DNA of 64,000 nucleotides, taken from the NCBI GenBank assembly GCA_040507005.1, contig JBEVVS010000114.1, positions 46,219 to 110,218 of the forward strand, written 5' to 3'. Source of the DNA: Thiodiazotropha sp040507005 (GTDB lineage Bacteria; Pseudomonadota; Gammaproteobacteria; Chromatiales; Chromatiaceae). The notes under the pieces were generated by a model. That model did no database searches. It saw nothing but the letters and a program-made list of their open reading frames with translations, and was not told where the DNA came from. Position numbers and translations under genes: made by a program. Shown here piece by piece: positions 34,835 to 42,595 of the stretch (position 1 is the first letter of the stretch; each line of letters starts with the position of its first letter).

Positions 34835-35290
34835 ATGTCTGAGATAAATCCTAAGTATTTCGAACTCGATAAAGAGATGAGAGATCGCCAATTCGATGAT
34901 TCAACACCGGTCTCATTATTGGAAACGGTGAAAAGAAATGGACGAGTTTGGGACGATTTGTGTGAACAGTATGGTGTGGACAACCCCGATCCTCCCTGGC
35001 GAATCACCCTGGAAGCAACCTGCGATATGCTCGCGGGCGGTTATTGGGAGACCTTCAACGTCTGTAAGCCAAAGGATGAACGCAATCCACAAGAGGAGCA
35101 GAAGAAACTCGATGCCGTCGAGCGTCGCTGGGAAGAGGATCAGCTTGTCAATAAACACTATGCCGAAATACCTTTTCCAGAAAGTCAGTTATTGGCCCTG
35201 GCCCATACTTTGATCCGGCGCGGATTGTTTGATGAGGACGAGTTGGAACTCCGCATGGAAGAGGTTGAGCGTCGCCTGAACAGCGCGTGA
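34835..35290 (+). CDS. P15K-like activator (metallochaperone) of thiocyanate hydrolase
   Basis: A 151-residue soluble protein located directly after scnC, where T. thioparus encodes P15K, the 15-kDa factor needed for cobalt loading and cysteine oxidation. It shares with nitrile hydratase accessory proteins a DLCEQYGVDNPDPPWRI-like middle and an acidic, helical C-terminus (DEDELELRMEEVERRL). Only two Cys are present, so metal handling is not obvious from sequence. Assignment rests on position, size and weak motif resemblance. Confidence 0.78.
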   Translation: MSEINPKYFELDKEMRDRQFDDSTPVSLLETVKRNGRVWDDLCEQYGVDNPDPPWRITLEATCDMLAGGYWETFNVCKPKDERNPQEEQKKLDAVERRWEEDQLVNKHYAEIPFPESQLLALAHTLIRRGLFDEDELELRMEEVERRLNSA

Positions 35291-35375
35291 GCATGAAGCT
35301 GTCTTACTGCTATCGAATGGATGTGCGTGGTTCGCTCGAGAGCAGTCCATCCGTTTGATACAGAGGGTAGATTTA

Positions 35376-36203
35376 ATGTCGATACGCGGAGTCCGCATCA
35401 AGATTGAAGAGCTTAGCCATCGCTATACTTCGAAAAGTCCTATCACTTTCGACAAGGTTAACCTGGAAGCTAGGCAGGGTGAGATACTCGCCATAATTGG
35501 GCGTTCCGGTTGTGGCAAGTCAACTCTGTTACATATTCTTGCGGGCCTGCTGAAGCCGACAGATGGTTCCGTTCTCCTTGATGATACACCGGTGACAGCA
35601 CCTTCACCGCAATGGGTCATGATGTTTCAGGCGCCACATCTTTTTCCCTGGATGAAGGTTTCGCAAAATGTCGGCATCGGTCTCCATTTTGCCGGTTGGG
35701 ATGATGAACGGATGCGCGAGCGGGTCGATGATTCACTCAATCTCGTCGATCTTCAGGATTATGCCGATAACAACGTCCAGGATCTGTCGGGTGGTCAACA
35801 GCAACGTGTTGCACTTGCGCGCTCCTTGGTGATGGAGCCCGAGTTGCTGCTGCTGGACGAACCCTTCTCCGCACTTGATGCCTTTACCCGGTCATCCCTG
35901 CAAAAGGATGTTCGATCGATCGCCAAGCGCCTGGGTTTCAACGTTGTTATCGTGACCCATGATATCGATGAAGCGGTATTGATGGCGGATCGGGCGCTGA
36001 TCATGGCCGGCTCTCCCGGCAAGATCTACGATGAGCTCGAAGTCAACCTTCCCGACCCGCGTGAAAGGCAGGATCCGGCTGTGCAAGCGATGCGCGCACG
36101 CTTGATGGAGGCCTTTAAAAATGCCGCCAATGAACACCCAAGCTCCTCCAGCAAGGATGCTGGTGATGAATCCAGTCCACACAGCGTCACGCAGCATGCC
36201 TGA
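35376..36203 (+). CDS. ABC transporter ATPase, NrtD/SsuB-like
   Basis: A 275-residue ATPase of the nitrate/sulfonate/taurine class. Walker A is GRSGCGKST, the signature LSGGQQQRVALARSL and Walker B LLLLDEPFSALD. ATG 35376 follows GAGGG at seven bases and is preferred over a start 21 bases earlier. It lies 85 bases after the P15K-like gene, in front of a solute-binding protein and two permeases. Thiocyanate or cyanate import is inferred from the neighbourhood; the class otherwise takes nitrate, sulfonates, taurine or pyrimidine precursors. Confidence 0.88.
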   Translation: MSIRGVRIKIEELSHRYTSKSPITFDKVNLEARQGEILAIIGRSGCGKSTLLHILAGLLKPTDGSVLLDDTPVTAPSPQWVMMFQAPHLFPWMKVSQNVGIGLHFAGWDDERMRERVDDSLNLVDLQDYADNNVQDLSGGQQQRVALARSLVMEPELLLLDEPFSALDAFTRSSLQKDVRSIAKRLGFNVVIVTHDIDEAVLMADRALIMAGSPGKIYDELEVNLPDPRERQDPAVQAMRARLMEAFKNAANEHPSSSSKDAGDESSPHSVTQHA

Positions 36204-36250
36204 CCCTGCATAAGTCGGAATATCCGATTACCTAACGGAGGATACCGAAG

Positions 36251-37543
36251 ATGAATAAGCCTAAGCAGCTAGTCGATAAGTATGGAGATGGTATTGACGA
36301 TCCCGAACTTGTCTTGGATTATGATCCGCTTTTTAAGAATGTCTTGGGTAGTGGCGTAGACAGGCGCGATTTTCTAAAGATGGGTAGTCTTGCGGCAATG
36401 AGCAGCCTGATACCCTCCGCGGCAACTTTCGCCCAGGAAAAGAAATGGGACCCTGTGGTTCGAATCGGGTATATACCGATCACCGATGCTGCAGCTCTGC
36501 TGGTCGCACATGAGTTGGGCTTTTTCAAAAAAGAGGGTATCGATTCTGTTCGGCCAACCCTGATTCGCGGTTGGTCACCCCTGGTTGAGGCCTTTGCATC
36601 GCATCGCTTCAACCTGACCCACATGCTTATCCCGATCCCGATCTGGATGCGTTACAACAACAAGTATCCGCTGAAGATTACTGCCTGGGATCACACCAAT
36701 GGTTCAGCGATCATCGTCCACAAGGACAGTGGAATCAACTCGCCCAAGGATTTTGGGGGTAAGCAATTTGCCGTACCTTACTGGTATTCGATTCATAATA
36801 TCGTATCCCAGAAGATTATGAAGGAAGCGGGCATAACCCCTGTGATACGGCCGCAAACCGCCAAGCTGGGACCCAATGAATGTAACTTCCTGGTACTGAA
36901 CCCACCCGATATGCCACCGGCCCTTGCAGCAAAGTCGATTGACGGTTACTGCGTGGCAGAACCGTTCAATGCCCTTGGGGAAATCAAGGCAGGCGGCAAG
37001 GTGCTGCGTTTTACCGGTGATGTCTGGAAGGGTCATCCCTGCTGCGTGGTAGTGATGCACGAAGCCGATGCAATGGATCCGGATCGGGCGGCATGGGCGC
37101 AGGGTGTCCACAACGCAATCATCGCTGCGCAGATTCATCTCGGTGAGAACAGGGAGGAGATGGCGCAATTGCTCTCTCGTGACGGTAAGAAGTATCTGCC
37201 GTTCCCGAAGAAGATTATCGAACGGGCGATGTTGTTCTACGATCCTGCCTACTACAACAATCCGGTGGCTATCAAACACCCGGAATGGGGTATGGATAGA
37301 ATCAATTTTCAAAGTTGGCCCTATCGCTCCGCCACCGAGTTGGTGGTCTCAGATCTGAAAAATACCGTGCTTACGGGTGATGCAGGTTTCCTTGATAATC
37401 TCACTCCTCAGCATGTGGCTGATGACTTGGTCAACTACACATTCGTTAAGAATGCGTTGGAGGCGAATCCAAAGTGGAAAAACGATCCCAGTGTGCCCAA
37501 GTCAGGCGACCCCTATTCCAGAGTTGAGGTGGTTGAGCTGTGA
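36251..37543 (+). CDS. ABC transporter solute-binding protein (CmpA/NrtA/SsuA type) with twin-arginine signal
   Basis: A 430-residue binding protein of the NMT1/CmpA-NrtA group. The N-terminus has a 37-residue acidic extension, then R38-R39-D-F-L-K followed by a hydrophobic stretch ending SAATFAQ, a twin-arginine export signal. The mature part opens with VVRIGYIPITDAAALLVAHELGFFKKEGI, typical of this fold. It follows the ATPase by 47 bases and its stop overlaps the GTG of the first permease. Thiocyanate is the favoured ligand from context only. Confidence 0.87.
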   Translation: MNKPKQLVDKYGDGIDDPELVLDYDPLFKNVLGSGVDRRDFLKMGSLAAMSSLIPSAATFAQEKKWDPVVRIGYIPITDAAALLVAHELGFFKKEGIDSVRPTLIRGWSPLVEAFASHRFNLTHMLIPIPIWMRYNNKYPLKITAWDHTNGSAIIVHKDSGINSPKDFGGKQFAVPYWYSIHNIVSQKIMKEAGITPVIRPQTAKLGPNECNFLVLNPPDMPPALAAKSIDGYCVAEPFNALGEIKAGGKVLRFTGDVWKGHPCCVVVMHEADAMDPDRAAWAQGVHNAIIAAQIHLGENREEMAQLLSRDGKKYLPFPKKIIERAMLFYDPAYYNNPVAIKHPEWGMDRINFQSWPYRSATELVVSDLKNTVLTGDAGFLDNLTPQHVADDLVNYTFVKNALEANPKWKNDPSVPKSGDPYSRVEVVEL

Positions 37544-38367
37544 GTGGAGATGCCGCATCTTTCAAGGTCGGCGAATCCAAGTCTTACCGCGCCCTGAAAT
37601 CATCAGGGCGTGGTTTGACAAATTTCTTTGGTGGACTGGCGATTCTGTTTACTTTGTGGTGGATTGGCGGCTACTTCATCTCCATCAATCCGTCTACAGA
37701 ACACTTTGCTGCATTTGGGCCTATCCCCACCTTCAAGGCATTCCCTGAGTTATGGTCAGCTGGAACGATACAAAATGCGATGGCGGCCAGTGGCTATCGT
37801 TTGGGTATTGGACTGCTGATCGCAATTTGCATAGGTGTGCCGGTTGGCATCCTTATGGGACGCAGCAAACGCTTCCGTGAGATCAGCAATTCCCCATTTC
37901 AACTGTTGCGAATGATCAGTCCGTTGGCCTGGATGCCCCTTGCAGTGGTGGTATTCACCACTTGGAATCAATCGATCATTTTCCTGATTGCGATTGCATC
38001 CCTCTGGCCGGTGGCCTTTGCTACAGCTGCTGGTTTGGCAAAAGTCGATCCGGCCTGGTTCAAGGTCGCACGTAACCTGGGTGCCAAGCCTATTCATCTA
38101 CTCACCAAGATTATCTTGCCGGCGATCAGCTTTGATGTCTTTACAGGTATCCGGCTGGCGTTGGGGGTGGCCTGGATAGTGTTGGTGCCGGCGGAGTATC
38201 TGGGTGTGACCTCAGGCCTGGGTTACTCCATAGAGGATGCCAGAGAGACTCTCTCATATCACCATCTCACCGCCATAGTATTGGTGATTGGCGCTATCGG
38301 TTATGTGCTTGACAGCACCTGTGTGTTGCTGATCAAACGATTCAGCTGGCATAGAGGTGAATCGTGA
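37540..38367 (+). CDS. ABC transporter permease 1
   Basis: A 275-residue BPD-type permease (NrtB/SsuC group). The EAA-like loop is KVDPAWFKVARNLGAKPIHLLTKIILPA and six hydrophobic segments are visible. It starts at a GTG overlapping the stop of the binding-protein gene. Its sequence matches the next gene over the whole length, with roughly three of four residues identical, so the two arose by tandem duplication. Confidence 0.9.
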   Translation: MSGDAASFKVGESKSYRALKSSGRGLTNFFGGLAILFTLWWIGGYFISINPSTEHFAAFGPIPTFKAFPELWSAGTIQNAMAASGYRLGIGLLIAICIGVPVGILMGRSKRFREISNSPFQLLRMISPLAWMPLAVVVFTTWNQSIIFLIAIASLWPVAFATAAGLAKVDPAWFKVARNLGAKPIHLLTKIILPAISFDVFTGIRLALGVAWIVLVPAEYLGVTSGLGYSIEDARETLSYHHLTAIVLVIGAIGYVLDSTCVLLIKRFSWHRGES

Positions 38368-38427
38368 TGGACGGGATAAGCAGCATGGATATGTGGCTGA
38401 CAATGCCTATCGAGAGGTTGCATAACC

Positions 38428-39276
38428 ATGAGCAATGACACCGCGCCTCTTGGGGTGAATGTACTCAACGGCGGGCCCGGTGACTCCATGTCGTCCCGCT
38501 TTTTGAAATCCTCGTGGCGGGGGCTATCGAATTTTTTTATTGGTCTTGCGATCCTGTTTGCGATCTGGTGGTTCGGTATCTTCCTTATCTCCTCCAATCC
38601 TTCCACCGAACACTTTGCCGATTTCGGACCGATACCGGCGCTGAAGGCGATGCCGGTATTATGGGATGAGGGAACCATCCAGAGTGCGATACTTTCCAGT
38701 GGCTACCGTCTCGGTAGCGGATTGCTGATCGCTATCTGTATCGGTGTTCCTATTGGTATTTTAATGGGACGGAGCAGAAGATTTCGCGAGTTGAGTAATT
38801 CGCCATTTCAACTGCTGCGCATGATCAGTCCCCTGTCATGGGAGCCTATCGCGGTCATCGTGTTTGCTACCTGGAATCAGGCGATTATCTTTCTCATAGC
38901 GATCGCATCGGTGTGGCCAGTTGCGTTCGCAACCGCGGCTGGTCTGGCCAAGGTGGATCCCGCATGGTTCAAGGTTGCGCGGAATCTAGGCGCCAAACCC
39001 TGGCATCTTGTAACCCAGATCATAGTGCCGGCGATTACATTTGACGTACTAACCGGTATCCGGCTTGCACTTGGCGTGGCATGGATTGTACTCGTTCCCG
39101 CGGAGTTTCTCGGTGTGAGTTCAGGTCTAGGCTACTCGATTCAGGATGCCCGTGAGGGTCTTTCATACGACCATCTCATGGCATGGGTTCTCATCATAGG
39201 TGTTATTGGCTACGTCCTCGATAGCTCCTGTGTTTTGTTAATCAAACGTTTCAGTTGGCATCGTGGAGATCAGTGA
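38428..39276 (+). CDS. ABC transporter permease 2 (tandem paralogue)
   Basis: A 282-residue permease, near twin of the preceding one: the stretch PAWFKVARNLGAKP and the ending VLLIKRFSWHRG are shared exactly. Differences concentrate in the N-terminus and the second helix. With one ATPase gene and two permease genes the complex could be a heterodimer, or the copies could form alternative transporters. The gap to permease 1 is 60 bases. Confidence 0.9.
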   Translation: MSNDTAPLGVNVLNGGPGDSMSSRFLKSSWRGLSNFFIGLAILFAIWWFGIFLISSNPSTEHFADFGPIPALKAMPVLWDEGTIQSAILSSGYRLGSGLLIAICIGVPIGILMGRSRRFRELSNSPFQLLRMISPLSWEPIAVIVFATWNQAIIFLIAIASVWPVAFATAAGLAKVDPAWFKVARNLGAKPWHLVTQIIVPAITFDVLTGIRLALGVAWIVLVPAEFLGVSSGLGYSIQDAREGLSYDHLMAWVLIIGVIGYVLDSSCVLLIKRFSWHRGDQ

Positions 39277-39365
39277 TATCTAGGAGCTTTTACTGCGTTG
39301 ATTCAACCTGGAATGCTTGATGCTTAATATGAGTCGTGTGCTGGTATGGACGCGAGGTAAAAGTG

Positions 39366-39635
39366 ATGAGCAGATTACGCTTCACCGAAGAGCAGATTAT
39401 GGCAGTTCTGAAAGAGGCTGAAGAGTCAGGTGAGAAGATAACCGAAATATGCGCCAGGCATGGTATCTCTGATGCAACATTTTATAAATGGCGGACGAAA
39501 TATGCAGATAAATCAGCCAATGATTCAAGACGTTTGAAGCAACTCGAGGAGGAGAACCAGCGTTTACGCACACTTGTCGCCGATCTCACATTGCGCAATC
39601 AAGCGTTAAAGAGAGTGGTGTCGAAGAAGTGGTGA
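39366..39635 (+). CDS. Solitary IS3-family transposase OrfA
   Basis: An 89-residue protein with the IS3/IS911 OrfA plan: a helix-turn-helix (RFTEEQIMAVLKEAEES to EICARHGISDATFYKW) and a leucine-zipper coiled coil (LKQLEEENQRLRTLVADL). No OrfB integrase with the DDE motif follows; the next gene begins 24 bases later and is a sulfur-relay protein. No terminal repeats are recognised. It is either an insertion-sequence remnant or a retained DNA-binding protein between the transporter and sulfur genes. Confidence 0.85.
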   Translation: MSRLRFTEEQIMAVLKEAEESGEKITEICARHGISDATFYKWRTKYADKSANDSRRLKQLEEENQRLRTLVADLTLRNQALKRVVSKKW

Positions 39636-39658
39636 GTGGAATAGAAGAGGTACAGGTT

Positions 39659-40051
39659 ATGCCCCAGCGTTACCATATCGTTTGCTTGAGCGGAACCCGT
39701 GAGAAGCTACAGATGGCCGCAATGTTCGCTTCGGTGGCGGCGGCAACGGGTGATCAGGTTACGGTGTTCTTTTCAATGAATGCCTTGCCCTATTTTATCA
39801 AGGATTCGACACCCAGGGTTCCTGTGGAGGGTCAGTTTGGAGAGCTGATGGAAAACGAAGCGGGGGTACCGCCGTTTAAGCAGCTGTTTCAAAGTGCCGC
39901 GGAATTGGGCGATGCGAAATTACTGCCCTGTTCAATGGCACTTGACCTTTTGAAGGTCACTGAAGACGCGCTCGACCCGGTGCTTGGACCGGCCACCGGG
40001 CTGACCCGTTTCCTGAGCGATGCGGAAGGTGGACAGCTGCTCACATTTTAA
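39659..40051 (+). CDS. DsrE2-like (DsrE/DsrF/DrsH family) sulfur-relay protein
   Basis: A 130-residue protein of the DsrE superfamily. It opens RYHIVCLSGTREKLQMAAMFASVAAATGDQVTVFFS, the Rossmann-like start of this group, and has LLPCSMALDLL with the conserved Cys that carries persulfide sulfur. ATG 39659 has AGAGG eight bases upstream. In sulfur oxidisers such proteins exchange sulfane sulfur with TusA, encoded 41 bases downstream. Confidence 0.82.
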   Translation: MPQRYHIVCLSGTREKLQMAAMFASVAAATGDQVTVFFSMNALPYFIKDSTPRVPVEGQFGELMENEAGVPPFKQLFQSAAELGDAKLLPCSMALDLLKVTEDALDPVLGPATGLTRFLSDAEGGQLLTF

Positions 40052-40092
40052 AACATTAGCGGCTATAGCTATGTCAGTATGAGGATTGTTGA

Positions 40093-40323
40093 ATGAGTGA
40101 TTTTAAAACCATCGATGCACGCGACACGTTTTGTCCCGGACCACTAATGGAGCTCATCACCTACATGAAGCAGGCGGCCGTGGGGGATATGCTGGAGTTG
40201 TTGTCCACAGACAATGGAACGGCAGCCGATGTTCCGGAGTGGATCAAGAAAGTCGGCCACGAAATGGTCAGCAGTGAAAAGATTGGAGATGTTTGGCACT
40301 TGAAGGTGCGTAAGCTCAAGTAG
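40093..40323 (+). CDS. tusA: TusA-family sulfur carrier
   Basis: A 76-residue sulfur carrier with the active Cys14 in the C-P-G-P motif (DTFCPGPLMEL) and the usual two-helix, four-strand layout ending WHLKVRK. It passes persulfide sulfur between partners in the cytoplasm. Positioned between a DsrE2-like gene and an SQR-like flavoprotein, a pattern of sulfur-oxidation loci. Confidence 0.9.
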   Translation: MSDFKTIDARDTFCPGPLMELITYMKQAAVGDMLELLSTDNGTAADVPEWIKKVGHEMVSSEKIGDVWHLKVRKLK

Positions 40324-40368
40324 CTGAAATCAGAACTATCCCAGAAAAGAGCGGATTAGGAGAATGCA

Positions 40369-41502
40369 ATGAGAATCTTAGTCGTCGGTGGTGGCTGTGG
40401 CGGTACCATACTGGCCAATAACCTTGCGCGGCGGCTCGCCGGCGAGATTCGAAATCGTAAGGTCAGAATCACCATGCTGTCAGCCTCCGATAAGCATATG
40501 TACCAGCCCGGTTTGCTGTATGTCGCCTTTGGACAGATGATGCCGGATGAGTTGTATCGCGATCAGTTGAGTCTGCTTGAGCCATCTATCGAGTTTCATG
40601 TGGATCCGGTTGAGGAGTTTCATCTCGATCAGAATAGGGTCAAGACCAAGAGCGGGCGAACCCACGAGTACGATGTGATGGTGATTGCGACCGGCTCGCG
40701 TATCGTCCCCGAAGAGGTGCCGGGACTGATGGAAGGTTCCGAGACCTTCTATTCCGAGGCGGCTGCGGTGAAGATGTTTAAACGCCTAAGAGAGTTTGAA
40801 GGTGGCAAGGTCGCGATTGTCGTTGGCGTTCCACACAAATGTCCCATCGCGCCGGTTGAGGTGACATTCTCTCTGCATGACTATTTCAAGATGCGAGGTA
40901 TTCGCGACAAGGTGCATATCAAGTATCACTATCCCATCGGGCGCATTCATACGATTGAGAATGTGGCCAAATGGGCAAAACCTGAATTTGATCGTATGGG
41001 TATCGAATACGAAACCCTGTTCAACGTCAAGGAAGTGGATGTGGAGAATCAGGTGGTAAAGAGCGAAGAGGGCACCGAGACGGAATACGACCTGCTGATC
41101 TCCATTCCGCCACACCGGGGGATGGAGGTCATAGAGCGGGATAGAATGGGCGATGGAGGCTGGATACCCACCGATCGATACAAACTGACCATGGAAGGGC
41201 ATGACAATGTCTACGTGCTGGGTGACACAACCAACCTGCCGGTGAGCAAGACCGGCTCCGCTGCCCATTTCGAAGCGGAAGTGGTGGCCGAGAATATCTC
41301 ATCGATCATCAAGATCGGTACGCCGGTGCGTGATTATGACGGCAAGGTCTACTGTTTTATCGAAGCCGGGCATGATCGAGCGACCTATGCGATGTTCAAC
41401 TATGAAAATCCACCTGACCTGAAGGCGCCGAACAAATCAATGCACTGGTTTAAAATGAGCTATAACAAAATGTATTGGACCAGCGTCCGCGGTCTATTAT
41501 GA
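40369..41502 (+). CDS. SQR-like FAD-dependent oxidoreductase
   Basis: A 377-residue flavoprotein of the sulfide:quinone oxidoreductase superfamily. The FAD motif is VVGGGCGGTILANNL; a second motif sits at VMVIATGSRIVP, and VYVLGDTTNLPVSKTGSAAHFEAEVVAENI is the usual FAD-ribityl and quinone-side region. Cys158 (HKCPIAP) and Cys329 (YCFIEAG) match the two redox cysteines of SQR. The third SQR cysteine between helices is not seen, so the product could differ from classical SQR. It is followed six bases later by a DUF1641 gene. Confidence 0.82.
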   Translation: MRILVVGGGCGGTILANNLARRLAGEIRNRKVRITMLSASDKHMYQPGLLYVAFGQMMPDELYRDQLSLLEPSIEFHVDPVEEFHLDQNRVKTKSGRTHEYDVMVIATGSRIVPEEVPGLMEGSETFYSEAAAVKMFKRLREFEGGKVAIVVGVPHKCPIAPVEVTFSLHDYFKMRGIRDKVHIKYHYPIGRIHTIENVAKWAKPEFDRMGIEYETLFNVKEVDVENQVVKSEEGTETEYDLLISIPPHRGMEVIERDRMGDGGWIPTDRYKLTMEGHDNVYVLGDTTNLPVSKTGSAAHFEAEVVAENISSIIKIGTPVRDYDGKVYCFIEAGHDRATYAMFNYENPPDLKAPNKSMHWFKMSYNKMYWTSVRGLL

Positions 41503-41514
41503 GGAGGCGTGGTA

Positions 41515-41958
41515 ATGACTGCACAGACTGAATCACCTCAAACCGCAACACCTGTGGATCGGGATGAGCTCGCTCAGGAGCTGGAGCAACTGTCGGAGCT
41601 TGCAACTCTGGTGTTGTCGGCGCGGGATGCCTTGTCGGATGATATTGTCTCCCGTGTCGCTTCCGCCTTGAGTGAAGGCATTACGCTACTCGACAGACTC
41701 ACGCGCAATGAGGGGCTGATGCGTTTACTGCAGGTGCTGGATACGCCTGAGAGCCAGCATCTGTTACACGGTCTATCCACGGCCCTGAGCAAGATGAGTC
41801 GTGATATCGCCATCTCACCCCCGGCCAAGGGAGGTGTGGTGGATCTTGCCAAGCTGGCCATGGAGCCAGGCACCCAGGAGGGGCTTAGATCCCTTTCATT
41901 GTTGGGTAAGTATTGGAGTGACAGTATGCGCGAGCTTCACAGGACTGGCGGAAACTGA
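41515..41958 (+). CDS. DUF1641 protein
   Basis: A 147-residue, mostly helical protein with the DUF1641 pattern GITLLDRLTRNEGLMRLLQVL. DUF1641 genes are often next to SQR-like or FAD-oxidoreductase genes and are thought to be partners. ATG 41515 has GAGGAGG just upstream. Its last 22 bases overlap the convergent gene to the right. Confidence 0.82.
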   Translation: MTAQTESPQTATPVDRDELAQELEQLSELATLVLSARDALSDDIVSRVASALSEGITLLDRLTRNEGLMRLLQVLDTPESQHLLHGLSTALSKMSRDIAISPPAKGGVVDLAKLAMEPGTQEGLRSLSLLGKYWSDSMRELHRTGGN

Positions 41959-42398
41959 TCAACAATCAAATTCAGAGGCTGCATCTCTTTGTACATGATA
42001 TACAGAGGCTTCTTGGTGGCAAAGGTGAGTATGCGGGTGCGTGAGGGATAGAACAGGTGGCTGCATAGAAACATATGCATCTCCTCTCGCTGCATGAGAA
42101 ACGCCTTCAAGCGAAGAATATTCTTCGTATCCACATCATCTTCAAGTTGATGTTCGTAGTTATTCAGCACCACACTATGGTTGGTCAGCAGCAGTTGTGG
42201 AATCTCATCGTGATGTCCCAGCAATTCATGCTGGGCATGTTTTCGCAGCTCGGAGGAGAGTATCAAACCGATTCGGTCCGCGCCGAATAGCCAACTGATA
42301 TCCCGCTCTTCGTCATAGTCCGCACTATGTTCACCAAAGGCAAGGCACCAGCCCCGATAGTAGGCGTTGTAGCGTTTGACGATTCGCGAATCACTCAT
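41937..42398 (-). CDS. Hypothetical protein
   Basis: A soluble protein of about 153 residues, not recognised. It contains SRIVKRYNAYYRGWCLAFGEH and a Glu/His-rich middle (HAQHELLGHHDEIPQ). A helix-rich composition and ligand-like His residues are visible but no family motif. The ATG at 42398 is preferred over a TTG at 42461. It is convergent with and overlaps the DUF1641 gene by 22 bases, and stands apart from the transporter to its right. Confidence 0.6.
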   Translation of the reverse strand: MSDSRIVKRYNAYYRGWCLAFGEHSADYDEERDISWLFGADRIGLILSSELRKHAQHELLGHHDEIPQLLLTNHSVVLNNYEHQLEDDVDTKNILRLKAFLMQREEMHMFLCSHLFYPSRTRILTFATKKPLYIMYKEMQPLNLIVDQFPPVL

Positions 42399-42595
42399 TC
42401 TTTGGTCTGGGTAGTCGTGCCTTGCACTGCCAACGGGTGGTGAGCGAAACAAGACATTCAATGACAGTATGTTATCAATGACCGGCCTTTATTTTTGCTG
42501 GAGTATGGCCGGTGCTGGTTGGCGCAATGGATTGGTCTTCATACTACTTAAATCGGACATCGCATACAAACTCCTGAGGGGGTTTTGCTTGCAGC

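Noticed and set aside
40056..40075. CTATAG-containing text before tusA resembling the LysR-type box
   Set aside because: The ATAG-N7-CTAT dyad is not formed and it lies within an apparent operon, so it is likely coincidence.
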